Shown: piece by piece, positions 30,484 through 39,562 of the stretch | Layout of the letters: every line of letters starts with the position of its first letter | How positions within the stretch are numbered: position 1 is the stretch's first letter | NCBI GenBank assembly: GCA_030646295.1 | Contig: JAUSND010000019.1 | Coordinates: 242,010-306,009, forward strand | Origin: Moraxellaceae bacterium | GTDB lineage: Bacteria > Pseudomonadota > Gammaproteobacteria > Pseudomonadales > Moraxellaceae | Direction: 5' to 3' | DNA length: 64,000 nt | The notes under the pieces: model-generated | Database searches by the model: none | What the model saw: only the letters and a program-made list of their open reading frames with translations | What the model was told of the DNA's origin: nothing | Made by a program: the position numbers and the translations under genes

Positions 30484-31572
30484 TTGTCGGATGTAGTGAT
30501 TGTAGGTGCAGGTGTCATGGGGCTGATGACGGCGCGTATGCTGGCCTTGTCAGGCTGTCGCGTTACTGTGCTGGAGCGTGGCGAGCCGGGGCGGGAGGCG
30601 TCATGGGCGGGTGGCGGCATTGTGTCACCGCTGTATCCGTGGCGATATCCGGCCGCAGTTACTGCCCTGGCGCAGCAGGCCAGGCAGGCCTACCCGGTGC
30701 TTGTGCAGGAGTTGCTGGACGAAACCGGCATTGATGCAGAGCTGGTTGCCTGCGGCATGTTGATGCTGGATGCCGATGATGCGCGTGATGCATTGGCATG
30801 GGCGGACGCACAGAAAGAGTTGGTACTGCGCTATGACAGCAGCAGCTTGCGGCAGAGGATGCCGTGGCTGTCTTCTCACTGGCATGAAGGCTTGCTGATG
30901 CCGGGTATTGCCCATGTGCGTAACCCCCGGCTTCTGCAGGCCTTGCAGGCATCCTTGCGCCGGCTGAAGGTCGATGTAATTACCCAGGCAGAGGTTGTCA
31001 GTGCATCTGGTACAGGATCGACACTGGGCAGCCTGACAACGTCAGATGGACGCAAGTTTTCTGCCGATCACTTTGTGGTGTGTGGTGGTGCCTGGAGTCG
31101 GGGGCTGCTGGAGTTGCTGGAGATGGCCTCGCCGCCATCAGTACGTCCCGTACGAGGTCAGATGCTGTTGTACCGGCTACCACCAGGAACGTTGCCATGC
31201 ATGGTGATGGCCGACGGGCGCTATGTCATCCAGCGCCGTGACGGGCATGTGTTGTGCGGTTCGACGCTTGAAGAAACAGGCTTTGACAAGGGGATTACCG
31301 ATGCGGCCAGGGAAAGCCTGATGGCCTCGGCTGCGCGCTTGCTGCCGGCCCTGGCTAATGAGCAGCCGGTAGCACAATGGGCCGGACTGCGTCCGGGCAG
31401 CCCGAACGGCATTCCCTTCATCGGGCGCGTGCCGGAAAAGGACAATCTGTGGGTGAACGCCGGGCACTACAGGAATGGACTGGTACTGGCCCCCGCATCA
31501 GCCTGTCTGCTGACAAACCTGCTGCGGGGGGAACAGCCTTCGCTTGATCCGCTGCCGTATCAGTGTTTGTAA
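30484..31572 (+). CDS. thiO: Glycine oxidase ThiO (FAD-dependent)
   Basis: 362 residues from the TTG at 30484, which has GGAGG with an 8-nt spacer; a TTG at 30478 is too close to it, and there is no ATG nearby. N-terminal FAD-binding VVIVGAGVMGLMTA, then ASWAGGGIVSPLYPWRY, typical of ThiO. C-terminal GLRPGSPNGIPFIGRVPEKDNLWVNAGHYRNG closes the DAO fold; its parts GLRPGSPNGIPFIG and GHYRNG are the family signature. Oxidises glycine to iminoglycine for thiazole synthesis. Located between fimT and pilR as in pseudomonads. Confidence 0.9.
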   Translation: MSDVVIVGAGVMGLMTARMLALSGCRVTVLERGEPGREASWAGGGIVSPLYPWRYPAAVTALAQQARQAYPVLVQELLDETGIDAELVACGMLMLDADDARDALAWADAQKELVLRYDSSSLRQRMPWLSSHWHEGLLMPGIAHVRNPRLLQALQASLRRLKVDVITQAEVVSASGTGSTLGSLTTSDGRKFSADHFVVCGGAWSRGLLELLEMASPPSVRPVRGQMLLYRLPPGTLPCMVMADGRYVIQRRDGHVLCGSTLEETGFDKGITDAARESLMASAARLLPALANEQPVAQWAGLRPGSPNGIPFIGRVPEKDNLWVNAGHYRNGLVLAPASACLLTNLLRGEQPSLDPLPYQCL

Positions 31573-31592
31573 GCGGATGCGCGTGTTTTGCT

Positions 31593-31622
31593 GATGACGA
31601 GGAGGTTTTACTCCTCGTCATC
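31593..31622. repeat. 12-bp inverted repeat across the pilR stop codon
   Basis: GATGACGAGGAG, loop GTTTTA, CTCCTCGTCATC. One arm encodes the Asp/Glu tail of PilR and its TAA stop (31608-31610) lies in the loop; the other arm is in the 3' gap toward thiO. May act as a transcript-end stem-loop for both convergent genes; there is no T run directly after it. Confidence 0.7.
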
Positions 31623-32990
31623 ATCATCAAGTCCCATTTTTTTCAGGCGATAACGCAGCGAGCGGAATGTCATGCCAAGCTTGCGGGCTGCCGCAGTACG
31701 GTTCCAGCGCGTATCTTCCAGTGCCTTCAGAATGGCTGTTTTTTCGATCTCGAACAGATAGTCTTCCAGTGATCCGCCATGGTTGTCGGTGGCGGCTGCC
31801 TGCACCGGTGTGACAGTGCCGCTGACGGGGGCTGAAGTCGTCTGCATGGTGTGTGCGGGCAGTTGCAAGTGCTCCGGCAGAATGACATTGCCATCACATA
31901 GCGTCAGTGCCCGCTCCAGAATGTTCTGCAATTCGCGTACGTTGCCGGGAAAGACGTAGTGACGAAGTGCCTCGCGTGTTGCGTCCCCCAGTGCTGGTTC
32001 TGCAACGCACCAGTCCTTGCTCAGTTTTTTGAGAAAGTTCTGTGCCAGATAGAGAATGTCATCGCCGCGCTCGCGTAATGGTGGCACTTTTACCTGAATC
32101 ACGTTGATACGGTAAAAAAGATCCTGCCGGAATCGCCCGGCATCGACCTCGGTGGCGAGGTCCTTGTGGGTGGCACTCACGATACGGACATTGACGGGCA
32201 TTTCTTTGGAGTGACCAACCGGACGAATGGATTTTTCCTGGATGGCACGCAGCAGCTTGACCTGCATGGCCAGCGGAAGGTCGGCAACTTCATCCAGAAA
32301 AAGTGTGCCGTCATGGGCCGCCTGAAAAAGTCCCTGCTTGTCTTCTGATGCGCCGGTGAAGCTGCCCTTCTTGTGCCCGAAAAACTCGCTTTCCATCAGC
32401 TCCGAGGGAATGGCACCACAGTTGACAGGAACAAAAGGATTGTCTGCCCGGGGACCAAGTTCGTGGATGAGCCGTGCGACAAGCTCCTTGCCTGTGCCGG
32501 ACTCCCCACTGATGTAGACCGGCGCCTGACTGCGTGAAAGCTTGTGGATTTTTTCACGCAGCTCCTGCATGGCGGCAGAGCGGCCAAGCAGTCGGCTGTC
32601 TTCGGGATGAATGATTTCATCCGGGCGCAGCTTGAGTGCGGTATTGACCATGTCACGCAAACGGGCCAGCTCAACAGGCTTGGATACAAAATCAAAGGCG
32701 CCTGCCTTGAGCGATGCCACGGCTGCCTCCATGCTGCCGTAAGCAGTAATGACGGCTACCGGCAGGTTTGGGTAATCGCGCTGGATGGTCTGGACCAGGG
32801 TGATGCCGCTGCCATCAGGCAGGTTCATGTCGGTGAGGCAGAGCTGGAACTTTTCCTTGCGCAGCAGGGCTTTTGCCGACTCGAGGGAGTCAGCGGTACG
32901 TGCATCAATGTTCATGCGGGAAAGGGTGATTTCCAGCAGCTCACGAATATCGGGTTCATCATCAACGATCAGTGCCAGCGGATTGCTCAT
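31608..32990 (-). CDS. pilR: Sigma-54-dependent response regulator PilR
   Basis: 460 residues from the ATG at 32990 (MSNPLALIVDDEPD). Receiver domain with phospho-acceptor Asp54 (LTDMNLP). AAA+ domain with Walker A GESGTGKE (162-169) and sigma-54 contact loop GSFTGA (209-214, the Ser variant of GAFTGA). C-terminal Fis-type helix-turn-helix RWNRTAAARKLGMTFRSLRYRLKK. In pseudomonads it activates pilA, which is not in this window. Ends in an acidic DDDDEE tail. Directly downstream of pilS, 12 bp apart. Confidence 0.95.
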   Translation of the reverse strand: MSNPLALIVDDEPDIRELLEITLSRMNIDARTADSLESAKALLRKEKFQLCLTDMNLPDGSGITLVQTIQRDYPNLPVAVITAYGSMEAAVASLKAGAFDFVSKPVELARLRDMVNTALKLRPDEIIHPEDSRLLGRSAAMQELREKIHKLSRSQAPVYISGESGTGKELVARLIHELGPRADNPFVPVNCGAIPSELMESEFFGHKKGSFTGASEDKQGLFQAAHDGTLFLDEVADLPLAMQVKLLRAIQEKSIRPVGHSKEMPVNVRIVSATHKDLATEVDAGRFRQDLFYRINVIQVKVPPLRERGDDILYLAQNFLKKLSKDWCVAEPALGDATREALRHYVFPGNVRELQNILERALTLCDGNVILPEHLQLPAHTMQTTSAPVSGTVTPVQAAATDNHGGSLEDYLFEIEKTAILKALEDTRWNRTAAARKLGMTFRSLRYRLKKMGLDDDDEE

Positions 32991-33002
32991 GGTCAACTCG
33001 GT

Positions 33003-34607
33003 TCAGCTCAATCGGTCAGGGTGGGCGAATGTAATGCGGAAGCAGGCGCCGGGGTTGCCCGGAATGTAGTCAAGGCGCGCCTGATTGGCTTCGCAAATTT
33101 CGCGAGACAGGTAAAGCCCCAGTCCGGTGCCAGTGGGCTCGGTGGTATAGAAGGGCTCGAACAGATGCTCAAGGTGGGTGGCAGAAACTCCAGGGCCGTC
33201 ATCAATAATGTCCAGATAGGGCTGGTCGTTTATTTCCTGGTGGCCGGCAACGATCCTGATATGCGCTACATCATCCGGACGTGTGCTGTAGCGCAGCCCG
33301 TTCATGACCAGATTGCTGACAACCTGATACAGCTGTTGCGGGTCAAAGCGGACCTCGATGTCGGTATCAGGCAGATCCATGTCGATGCGTACCTGATCTG
33401 AAGTGCTTTCAAGATATTCGGTGCGGAACCGATGGAGCCACTCCGGCAATCCCAGGGTTTCGGGGTAGGAGGGCTGCCGGCGGGAAACGCTCAGTACGTT
33501 TTCCACGATGGCGTTCATGCGGCGGCAGTGTTGCTCGATGATTTCCAGCAGACGCTTGTCACCGCCGTCAATATGCTCCGATTCGGCAAGCAGCTGTGTG
33601 GCATGGCTGATGGCGCCCAGGGGGTTGCGGACTTCATGGGCAATGCTGGCAGTAAGCCGGCCCAGCGAGGCGAGCTTGAGCTGCTGGGCGCGCTGGGTGA
33701 GCTGGGTGGTGTCTTCGATAAAGATCAGCACGATGCCGCTTTGCGGGTCTTCCGGGTTAAGCCGGGCAAAGCGCGCACTGATCTCGGTGCTTTCCAGTGT
33801 GTTCCTGAAAGGCAGGGCGCGCAGCAGCGGGTTGCGTCGCCAGGCATGGTAGTTGGCCTCGAGGGTAATGGAGACGTCGGTCAGCACTGTGCCTGGGTTG
33901 AGGGGCTCTGCAAGTCCGAGCAGCTCACGGGTGGCATCGTTGCTGAGCAGGATGTGGCGGTTGCGGTTGACCACAATAATGCCGGTGCGCATGCGGCGAA
34001 TGATCTGGTCGTTGAGGCGTTGCAAGGCCTGGATATCTTCAGCGCGCTGCGCGGCTAGGGCTTCTCCCTGCCGGGTGCGGTGAGCGATCAGTTGGCTGAA
34101 CAGCGCCACGGCGAAAAAGCTCAGGCCAAGGATCGACGTTTGTGCCAGTGCATCGGCGGCCAGCCCATTGCTCTGGCTGAGCGCAAAATAGAACTGTTCG
34201 TAAAGGATCGCGATGGCGGCAACAGCCGCAATAAATGCGCCCATACGACCGCTCAGCAGGATGTTGCCGGCGGCGACAGCCACCATGAACAGCAGGGTGA
34301 GCTGGGTATTGATGCCACCGCTGCCATGTACCATGAGCGACAGCGCCACAATGTCGACCAGCAGCAGCATCAGGGACTGGGTGGGGATCTGGTTGCGTTG
34401 CCAGCGCAGGAAAATCACGGTCGAGGTAGCCGCAGCCAGATAGCCGATGGCGGTAATCAGGAACAGGGTAGGGTTGTTTGCCCCGAGTATGGGGGCCGCA
34501 GGATTGAGGGTGAAAAGCCCTAGCAGCAACACGGCCAGAAACAGGCGGTAGTAGCTGTACACCTGCAGCAGGCGCCAGTCGGCTCCCTGAGGGTCAGACG
34601 ATCTCAT
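33003..34607 (-). CDS. pilS: Sensor histidine kinase PilS
   Basis: 534 residues. N-terminal six-helix membrane domain (residues 18-180), PAS-like domain (about 200-300), H-box SIAHEVRNPL with His324, then an HATPase domain with NGLRYS, DDGPGV and GTGLGLYLS. Partner of PilR; in P. aeruginosa it senses pilin levels in the membrane to control pilA transcription. Same transcript as pilR and, probably, as the small gene upstream (3 bp apart). Confidence 0.95.
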   Translation of the reverse strand: MRSSDPQGADWRLLQVYSYYRLFLAVLLLGLFTLNPAAPILGANNPTLFLITAIGYLAAATSTVIFLRWQRNQIPTQSLMLLLVDIVALSLMVHGSGGINTQLTLLFMVAVAAGNILLSGRMGAFIAAVAAIAILYEQFYFALSQSNGLAADALAQTSILGLSFFAVALFSQLIAHRTRQGEALAAQRAEDIQALQRLNDQIIRRMRTGIIVVNRNRHILLSNDATRELLGLAEPLNPGTVLTDVSITLEANYHAWRRNPLLRALPFRNTLESTEISARFARLNPEDPQSGIVLIFIEDTTQLTQRAQQLKLASLGRLTASIAHEVRNPLGAISHATQLLAESEHIDGGDKRLLEIIEQHCRRMNAIVENVLSVSRRQPSYPETLGLPEWLHRFRTEYLESTSDQVRIDMDLPDTDIEVRFDPQQLYQVVSNLVMNGLRYSTRPDDVAHIRIVAGHQEINDQPYLDIIDDGPGVSATHLEHLFEPFYTTEPTGTGLGLYLSREICEANQARLDYIPGNPGACFRITFAHPDRLS

Positions 34608-34610
34608 GCT

Positions 34611-34865
34611 TTAGTGGCGCTCACGAAAGAAGGCGTCACGATGTGCTTCGCAGCAGAAATACTCGCCCTTTGACTGCGTGCTCTCGCCCTCCGGGACATG
34701 TACCTGGCAATGGGCACAGCGACGCATGGCCTGTTCCGGCGGTGTGGCAGGCGAAGCGGAGGGCGGCTCGTTGTTGCCCGCCTTGCTGACCAGAAGCTTC
34801 TGGATGAACCGGTAGATGAACCAGATCACCAGACCAATGACGACAAGTCGCAGAATGCCACCCAT
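34611..34865 (-). CDS. PP0621-family small membrane protein
   Basis: 84 residues. An N-terminal membrane helix (LRLVVIGLVIWFIYRFI) is followed by a Pro/Ser-rich linker and a small metal-binding-looking module RRCAHCQVHVP...GEYFCCEAHRDAFF with CxxC and CCxxH. This layout matches the PP0621 family, found near pilS/bamD in pseudomonads. Function unknown. Starts the PP0621-pilS-pilR minus-strand unit. Confidence 0.8.
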   Translation of the reverse strand: MGGILRLVVIGLVIWFIYRFIQKLLVSKAGNNEPPSASPATPPEQAMRRCAHCQVHVPEGESTQSKGEYFCCEAHRDAFFRERH

Positions 34866-35063
34866 GATGCGTTCCCTGTAGGAAGGATGAAGGCTAGTCT
34901 AGGGGAAGGCGTGCGCACTTGGCCATGGTTAACTGTATTGCCAGTTGCATTGGTGACGGTATGTTGTTCCTGGCTAACTGCGCGCAGGGGTATGGCCGTA
35001 CGGTGCTGCTCTTGCCTATCATTCACCTGCTTTGTCGTTGTTCCCGCCTTCCGGAGTTTCTGC

Positions 35064-36695
35064 ATGTCTGCCCTGCCTTTACGTATTGCCCTTGCCCAGT
35101 CCGATTTTCTGGTAGGAGACATTCCCGGCAATATCGCTCGTGTGAAGGCATTGGCGCTACAGGCAAGGGATGAGCAACACGCTGATCTGGTGGTGTTTCC
35201 GGAGCTTTGCCTGATCGGCTATCCGCCTGAGGATTTGCTGCTGCGTGACAGCGTGGGCTTGCGGGTTGACGCGGCGCTGGCGCAACTGGCCGAGGTTACG
35301 GGGATTGATGTGGTGGTGGGCTACCCGCGCAAGCTGGATGGCCGGCTTTACAACATGGCGGGTGTGTTCCGGGATGGCATCTGCGTTGCCGAGTACGCCA
35401 AGCACGAGTTGCCCAACTATCAGGTGTTTGACGAGAAGCGTTACTTCTCGACCGGCAGCGATGCCTGTGTATTTGACTGCAGGGGGCACCGCATCGGCTT
35501 GTCGATCTGTGAGGATATCTGGCACCCGGCACCTTCGCTGGCAGCCAGGGATGCCGGTGCCGAACTGTTGCTTAACCTCAATGCGTCTCCCTTTCATCGC
35601 GGCAAGCAGACCGAGCGCGAGGCTGCCGTGCGCGAACGCGTGAGCGAAACCGGGTTGCCCGTGATTTACCTGAATACCGTGGGTGGGCAGGACGAGCTGG
35701 TATTCGACGGCGGCTCTTTTTTGATGGATGCACAGGGCTCGGTGGTGTCTTCGTTGCCCAGGTTTGCGGATGCCCTGCATACGGTCAGCTGGGATGGTGC
35801 GGTCTTCGGCGACGTGACGGCTGCAGCAGAAGAGTTCTCACTGGAGGCGGAGGTATACCAGGCGCTGGTGCTGGGAGTTCGGGACTATGTGCAGAAAAGC
35901 GGCTTTCGCGGAGTGGTGCTGGGGCTGTCGGGCGGGATTGATTCGGCCCTGACGCTGGCAATTGCGGTTGATGCCATCGGTGCCGACAGGGTACAGGCCG
36001 TGATGATGCCGTACCGCTATACCGCGCAGATGAGCCTGGATGATGCCGAGGCAGAGGCCAGTACACTGGGTGTGGCGTACTCGGTGTTGCCGATCGAGCC
36101 GATGGTGGCGGCCTTCTCGGCATCGCTCGACGGCGAGTTTGCCGGTTGGCCTAAGGACAAGACCGAGGAAAACCTGCAGGCTCGCTCGCGTGGTGTATTG
36201 CTTATGGCGATTTCCAACAAGAAGGGTTTGCTGGTGTTGACCACTGGCAACAAGTCGGAAGTGGCGGTGGGTTATTGCACTCTCTACGGTGATATGGCCG
36301 GTGGTTTTGATGTGCTGAAGGATGTTCCGAAGACGCTGGTGTTCAGGCTGAGCGAGTATCGCAATACGCTGACGCCGGAGCATCCGCCGATTCCGCAGAG
36401 GGTGATTGACCGGCCGCCATCAGCAGAGCTGGCACCGGACCAGAAGGACGAGGATTCCCTGCCGCCCTATCCGGTCCTGGACGAGGTCCTGCGCCGTTAC
36501 ATTGAAGAGGACGAAAGTGCAGACACCATCATTCAGGCAGGGTTTGAGCCTGAAATGGTGCTGCGGGTCATCCGGCTGGTGGATCTGAATGAGTACAAGC
36601 GCCGCCAGGCAGCCATTGGCCCACGCATCACGCGGCGCGGGTTTGGCAAGGATCGCCGCTATCCGGTTGTGAACGGCTGGAAGGCGGGGAACTGA
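35064..36695 (+). CDS. nadE: Glutamine-dependent NAD(+) synthetase
   Basis: 543 residues from the ATG at 35064 (MSALPLRIALAQSDF), with GGAG 7 nt upstream. N-terminal nitrilase-fold amidase with triad Glu47, Lys113 and Cys149 (ICEDIW). C-terminal NAD synthetase with the PP-loop SGGIDS (289-294), followed by TTGNKSEVAVGY. Amidates deamido-NAD to NAD using glutamine. The frame is open further upstream but that part overlaps the PP0621 gene on the other strand and is not protein-like. Confidence 0.96.
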   Translation: MSALPLRIALAQSDFLVGDIPGNIARVKALALQARDEQHADLVVFPELCLIGYPPEDLLLRDSVGLRVDAALAQLAEVTGIDVVVGYPRKLDGRLYNMAGVFRDGICVAEYAKHELPNYQVFDEKRYFSTGSDACVFDCRGHRIGLSICEDIWHPAPSLAARDAGAELLLNLNASPFHRGKQTEREAAVRERVSETGLPVIYLNTVGGQDELVFDGGSFLMDAQGSVVSSLPRFADALHTVSWDGAVFGDVTAAAEEFSLEAEVYQALVLGVRDYVQKSGFRGVVLGLSGGIDSALTLAIAVDAIGADRVQAVMMPYRYTAQMSLDDAEAEASTLGVAYSVLPIEPMVAAFSASLDGEFAGWPKDKTEENLQARSRGVLLMAISNKKGLLVLTTGNKSEVAVGYCTLYGDMAGGFDVLKDVPKTLVFRLSEYRNTLTPEHPPIPQRVIDRPPSAELAPDQKDEDSLPPYPVLDEVLRRYIEEDESADTIIQAGFEPEMVLRVIRLVDLNEYKRRQAAIGPRITRRGFGKDRRYPVVNGWKAGN

Positions 36696-36979
36696 GGGGG
36701 TTTCCGATGGACGGTGACGGCTGTACTTGTCTGACAATTTCGCTGCCTACATCCCTTTAATGCGGGTTTGATGGCGAAAACTGTCGGACAATCCATGGTG
36801 AATTCCGAGTAAATACTCTAACTATTTGATTTTAAAGGGTTTTTGTGACTGCATGGCCGCTCGGCGCGGTAGAGATAATGCTTCTATGCTGATTACACTG
36901 TATCTGTCTGCAGGTCGGAGCCCTCTTGGGGAGGGTGGCCGTGGAGTACTGCAGGTACAGGACCATCAGGGAGTGTGTC
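36696..36979 (+). promoter_or_regulatory. Fatty acyl-CoA reductase upstream region with two TTGTCnGACAA-type palindromes
   Basis: 284 bp without a gene. Site 1 is the perfect palindrome TTGTCTGACAA (36727-36737). Site 2, CTGTCGGACAA (36781-36791), has one mismatch and lies 54 bp away, about five helical turns. Site 2 is inside an 18-bp block (36777-36794) found inverted upstream of purL (339-356). The spacing and symmetry suggest operators for a dimeric repressor such as a GntR-type protein; the regulator is not identified. A stretch rich in A/T (about 36811-36845) may hold the promoter. Confidence 0.55.
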
Positions 36980-38971
36980 ATGCATTATTTTCTTACCGGT
37001 GCGACCGGTTTCATTGGCAAGTTTCTCACTGAGCGTCTGCTGAACCGGGGGGGCCATGTTCATGTACTGGTGCGCCCTGGTAGCGAGCTCAAGTTCACTG
37101 CACTGAAAAGCCGTTTCCCGCATCAGGCAGACCGCCTGCATGCAGTCACTGGCGATCTCTCCATGGTGGGTCTGGGGCTGGACGAGGCCTTTGTCGCGAA
37201 AATGGCCGGTAACATCGACCACTTTTTCCACCTCGCCGCCATTTACGACATTGATGCGCCGGAAGCCGATCAGGTGAAGGCGAATGTCGAAGGTACCCGC
37301 CATGCCCTGCAGGCTGCCGAGCAGCTCAAGGCCGGTTGCTTCAACTATGCCAGTTCGATTGCGGTGGCCGGTCTGTTCAACGGCATTTTCCGTGAAGACA
37401 TGTTCGAGGAAGCAGAAAAGCTGGTGAATCCGTATCTGCGTACCAAGCATGATGCGGAAAAAGTGGTGCGTAACGAAGCCAGGGTTCCCTATCGTATCTA
37501 TCGTCCGGGCATGGTCGTGGGTCACTCGAAGACCGGCGAGATCGACAAGATTGATGGTCCATATTTCTTCTTCCGCCTGATCAAGACCTTGCGTGACGCA
37601 TTGCCGCGCTGGATGCCGATGCTGGGTGTTGAGGGCGGTCGCCTGAATATTGTGCCGGTGGATTATGTGGCTGGTGCGATGGATGTGCTGGCGCACAAGC
37701 CTGGTCTGGATGGTCGCTGCTTCCATCTCACCGACCCCAAGCCGCACAAGGTTGGCGAGGTAATGAATATCTTTGCCCGGGCGGCATCTGCACCGGAATT
37801 TGCGATGCGCATTGATGCACGCATGCTGGGTTTCATTCCGTCTGCCATTACCGGTGGGATTGGCAAGTTGCCACCTGTGCAGCGTATCAAGAAGCAGTTC
37901 CTGAATGATTTCCAGATTCCGGAAGCGGCGGTGGGATTTATCAACTACCCGACCAAATTCGATTGCCGTGAAACACTGAAGGAGTTGCAGGGCACGGGTG
38001 TGTCCTGCCCACGTCTGGACCAGTATGCGGGTGCGGTCTGGGATTACTGGGCACGCAATCTGGATTCGGATCTGTTCATTGACCGCACGCTGGCGGGCAA
38101 TGTGAAAGGCAAGGTGATCCTGATCACCGGTGCGTCCAGTGGTATCGGCAAGGCGACAGCATTGCGTCTGGCGGACACGGAAGCAACCATTTTGCTGGTA
38201 GCCCGTACCCGTGAAAAGCTGGAAGAAACCCTGGTCGAGGTTGAGGCCAAGGGCGCGCGTGCGTTCATTCACACCTGTGATGTTTCCAATCTTGAAGACT
38301 GCGACCGTCTGGTGAAGGAAGTGCTGGAGCAGCATGGCCGCGTGGATGTGCTGGTCAACAATGCCGGCCGTTCGATTCGTCGCGGGGTTGCCTCGGCGTA
38401 TGACCGCTTCCATGACTATGAACGCACCATGCAGCTCAATTATTTTGGCGCACTGCGACTGATCATGGGGTTGCTGCCTTCGATGACCGCCAACCGTCGC
38501 GGCCTGATCATCAATATTTCCTCGATCGGTGTGCTGACCAATGCGCCGCGCTTCTCGGCCTATGTTGCGTCAAAGTCAGCGCTGGATGCGTTCTCACGTT
38601 GTGCGGCCGCAGAGTTCTCGGACCAGAATGTGCGCTTTACCACGATCAACATGCCACTGGTGCGCACGCCGATGATTGCACCGACCAAGATGTACGATTA
38701 CGCGCCAGCCATTCAGCCGGAAGAAGCGGCAGACATGATCTGTGATGCGATGATCCGTCGTCCGAAGCGCATTGCGACACGCCTGGGTATTTTTGCGCAG
38801 ATTCTCTACGACCTTGCGCCCAAGACCACCGAGATCATCATGAATACCGGATTCAAGATGTTCCCGGAATCGGACGCAGCCAAGGGCAAGAATGCCGAGG
38901 CGGCTCCGGCACCTGCACCATCATCCGAGCAGGTGGCCTTCCAGTACATCATGCGGGGGATTTACTGGTAA
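36980..38971 (+). CDS. Two-domain fatty acyl-CoA reductase (alcohol-forming type)
   Basis: 663 residues from the ATG at 36980, with GGGAG 6 nt upstream. Two SDR modules: an N-terminal extended (male-sterility-like) reductase with GATGFIG (residues 7-13), YxxxK at 152/156 and the FREDMFEEAEKL segment; and a C-terminal classical SDR with GASSGIG (384-390), NNAGRS and YVASK at 528-532. The whole sequence, including the last residues IMRGIYW, is very like the Marinobacter fatty acyl-CoA reductase that makes fatty alcohols for wax esters. Substrate range cannot be read. Single-gene unit closed by a terminator. Confidence 0.92.
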   Translation: MHYFLTGATGFIGKFLTERLLNRGGHVHVLVRPGSELKFTALKSRFPHQADRLHAVTGDLSMVGLGLDEAFVAKMAGNIDHFFHLAAIYDIDAPEADQVKANVEGTRHALQAAEQLKAGCFNYASSIAVAGLFNGIFREDMFEEAEKLVNPYLRTKHDAEKVVRNEARVPYRIYRPGMVVGHSKTGEIDKIDGPYFFFRLIKTLRDALPRWMPMLGVEGGRLNIVPVDYVAGAMDVLAHKPGLDGRCFHLTDPKPHKVGEVMNIFARAASAPEFAMRIDARMLGFIPSAITGGIGKLPPVQRIKKQFLNDFQIPEAAVGFINYPTKFDCRETLKELQGTGVSCPRLDQYAGAVWDYWARNLDSDLFIDRTLAGNVKGKVILITGASSGIGKATALRLADTEATILLVARTREKLEETLVEVEAKGARAFIHTCDVSNLEDCDRLVKEVLEQHGRVDVLVNNAGRSIRRGVASAYDRFHDYERTMQLNYFGALRLIMGLLPSMTANRRGLIINISSIGVLTNAPRFSAYVASKSALDAFSRCAAAEFSDQNVRFTTINMPLVRTPMIAPTKMYDYAPAIQPEEAADMICDAMIRRPKRIATRLGIFAQILYDLAPKTTEIIMNTGFKMFPESDAAKGKNAEAAPAPAPSSEQVAFQYIMRGIYW

Positions 38972-38999
38972 GCGGGTAGCGAAACGGGTTTCTCCTTTC

Positions 39000-39024
39000 G
39001 GGCGCCTTCTGGCGCCCTTTTTTT
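39000..39024 (+). terminator. Terminator of the acyl-CoA reductase gene
   Basis: Stem GGGCGCC, loop TTCT, GGCGCCC, then seven T. Confidence 0.9.
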
Positions 39025-39049
39025 ATCTGCACGAAGCACGTCTGCTGCG

Positions 39050-39547
39050 TCAGACGCGTCGCCACATCAGGCGGGCATCATCACCATAACTGGCGAGTGT
39101 GCTGCCGAGCGTTGCCGGCGTTTGCATGATGTGAAAACCCTGTCGTTGCCAGAAGCCGGTGGAGGACTGCACGGCAACCAGGTTCACTTCGGCAATGCGC
39201 GCATGCCGTGCCTGCTGTAGGACGGTGTTGATCAGCCGTCGCGCGAGTCCGCCACTGCGCGCCTGCGGGCCGAGGGCAAGGTCGTGAATATAGAGGTGTG
39301 TGCTGTGCCGTGGCAGGCGTGGCAGGGGCGTATCCCATGGCGGTGGTGCTGTGGCGGGCCAGGGATGGGCGAGCAGGTAGGCGCAGAGCTGTCCGTGTTG
39401 TTCGGCACCCCAGCACCATTGCGGTGCCTGTTGCAGGCGATCCGCAATGGCGACGGAAGACTCTGCCAGCTCGGGGTAGGCGGCTTCCTGAATTTTCAGG
39501 ACCGCGTGCAGGTCATCGTCATGTAGCCGGCGCAGGGAAAAAGCCAT
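39050..39547 (-). CDS. GNAT-family acetyltransferase
   Basis: 165 residues. Motif A-like GPQARSGGLARRLINTV (acetyl-CoA pyrophosphate loop variant Q-A-R-S-G-G-L) near residues 93-109, and a C-terminal FWQRQGFHI typical of GNAT proteins. Rich in Pro in the middle (TAPPPWDTPLPRLP). Substrate unknown. 15 bp upstream of the bamD stop side, same strand: it follows bamD and may be cotranscribed with it. Confidence 0.8.
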   Translation of the reverse strand: MAFSLRRLHDDDLHAVLKIQEAAYPELAESSVAIADRLQQAPQWCWGAEQHGQLCAYLLAHPWPATAPPPWDTPLPRLPRHSTHLYIHDLALGPQARSGGLARRLINTVLQQARHARIAEVNLVAVQSSTGFWQRQGFHIMQTPATLGSTLASYGDDARLMWRRV

Positions 39548-39562
39548 GGCGGTTGCCAGTGC

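Noticed and set aside
32354..32371. PilR sigma-54 contact loop GSFTGA as a defective GAFTGA
   Set aside because: The Ser variant is, as far as I recall, normal for PilR proteins; the ATPase motifs are intact.
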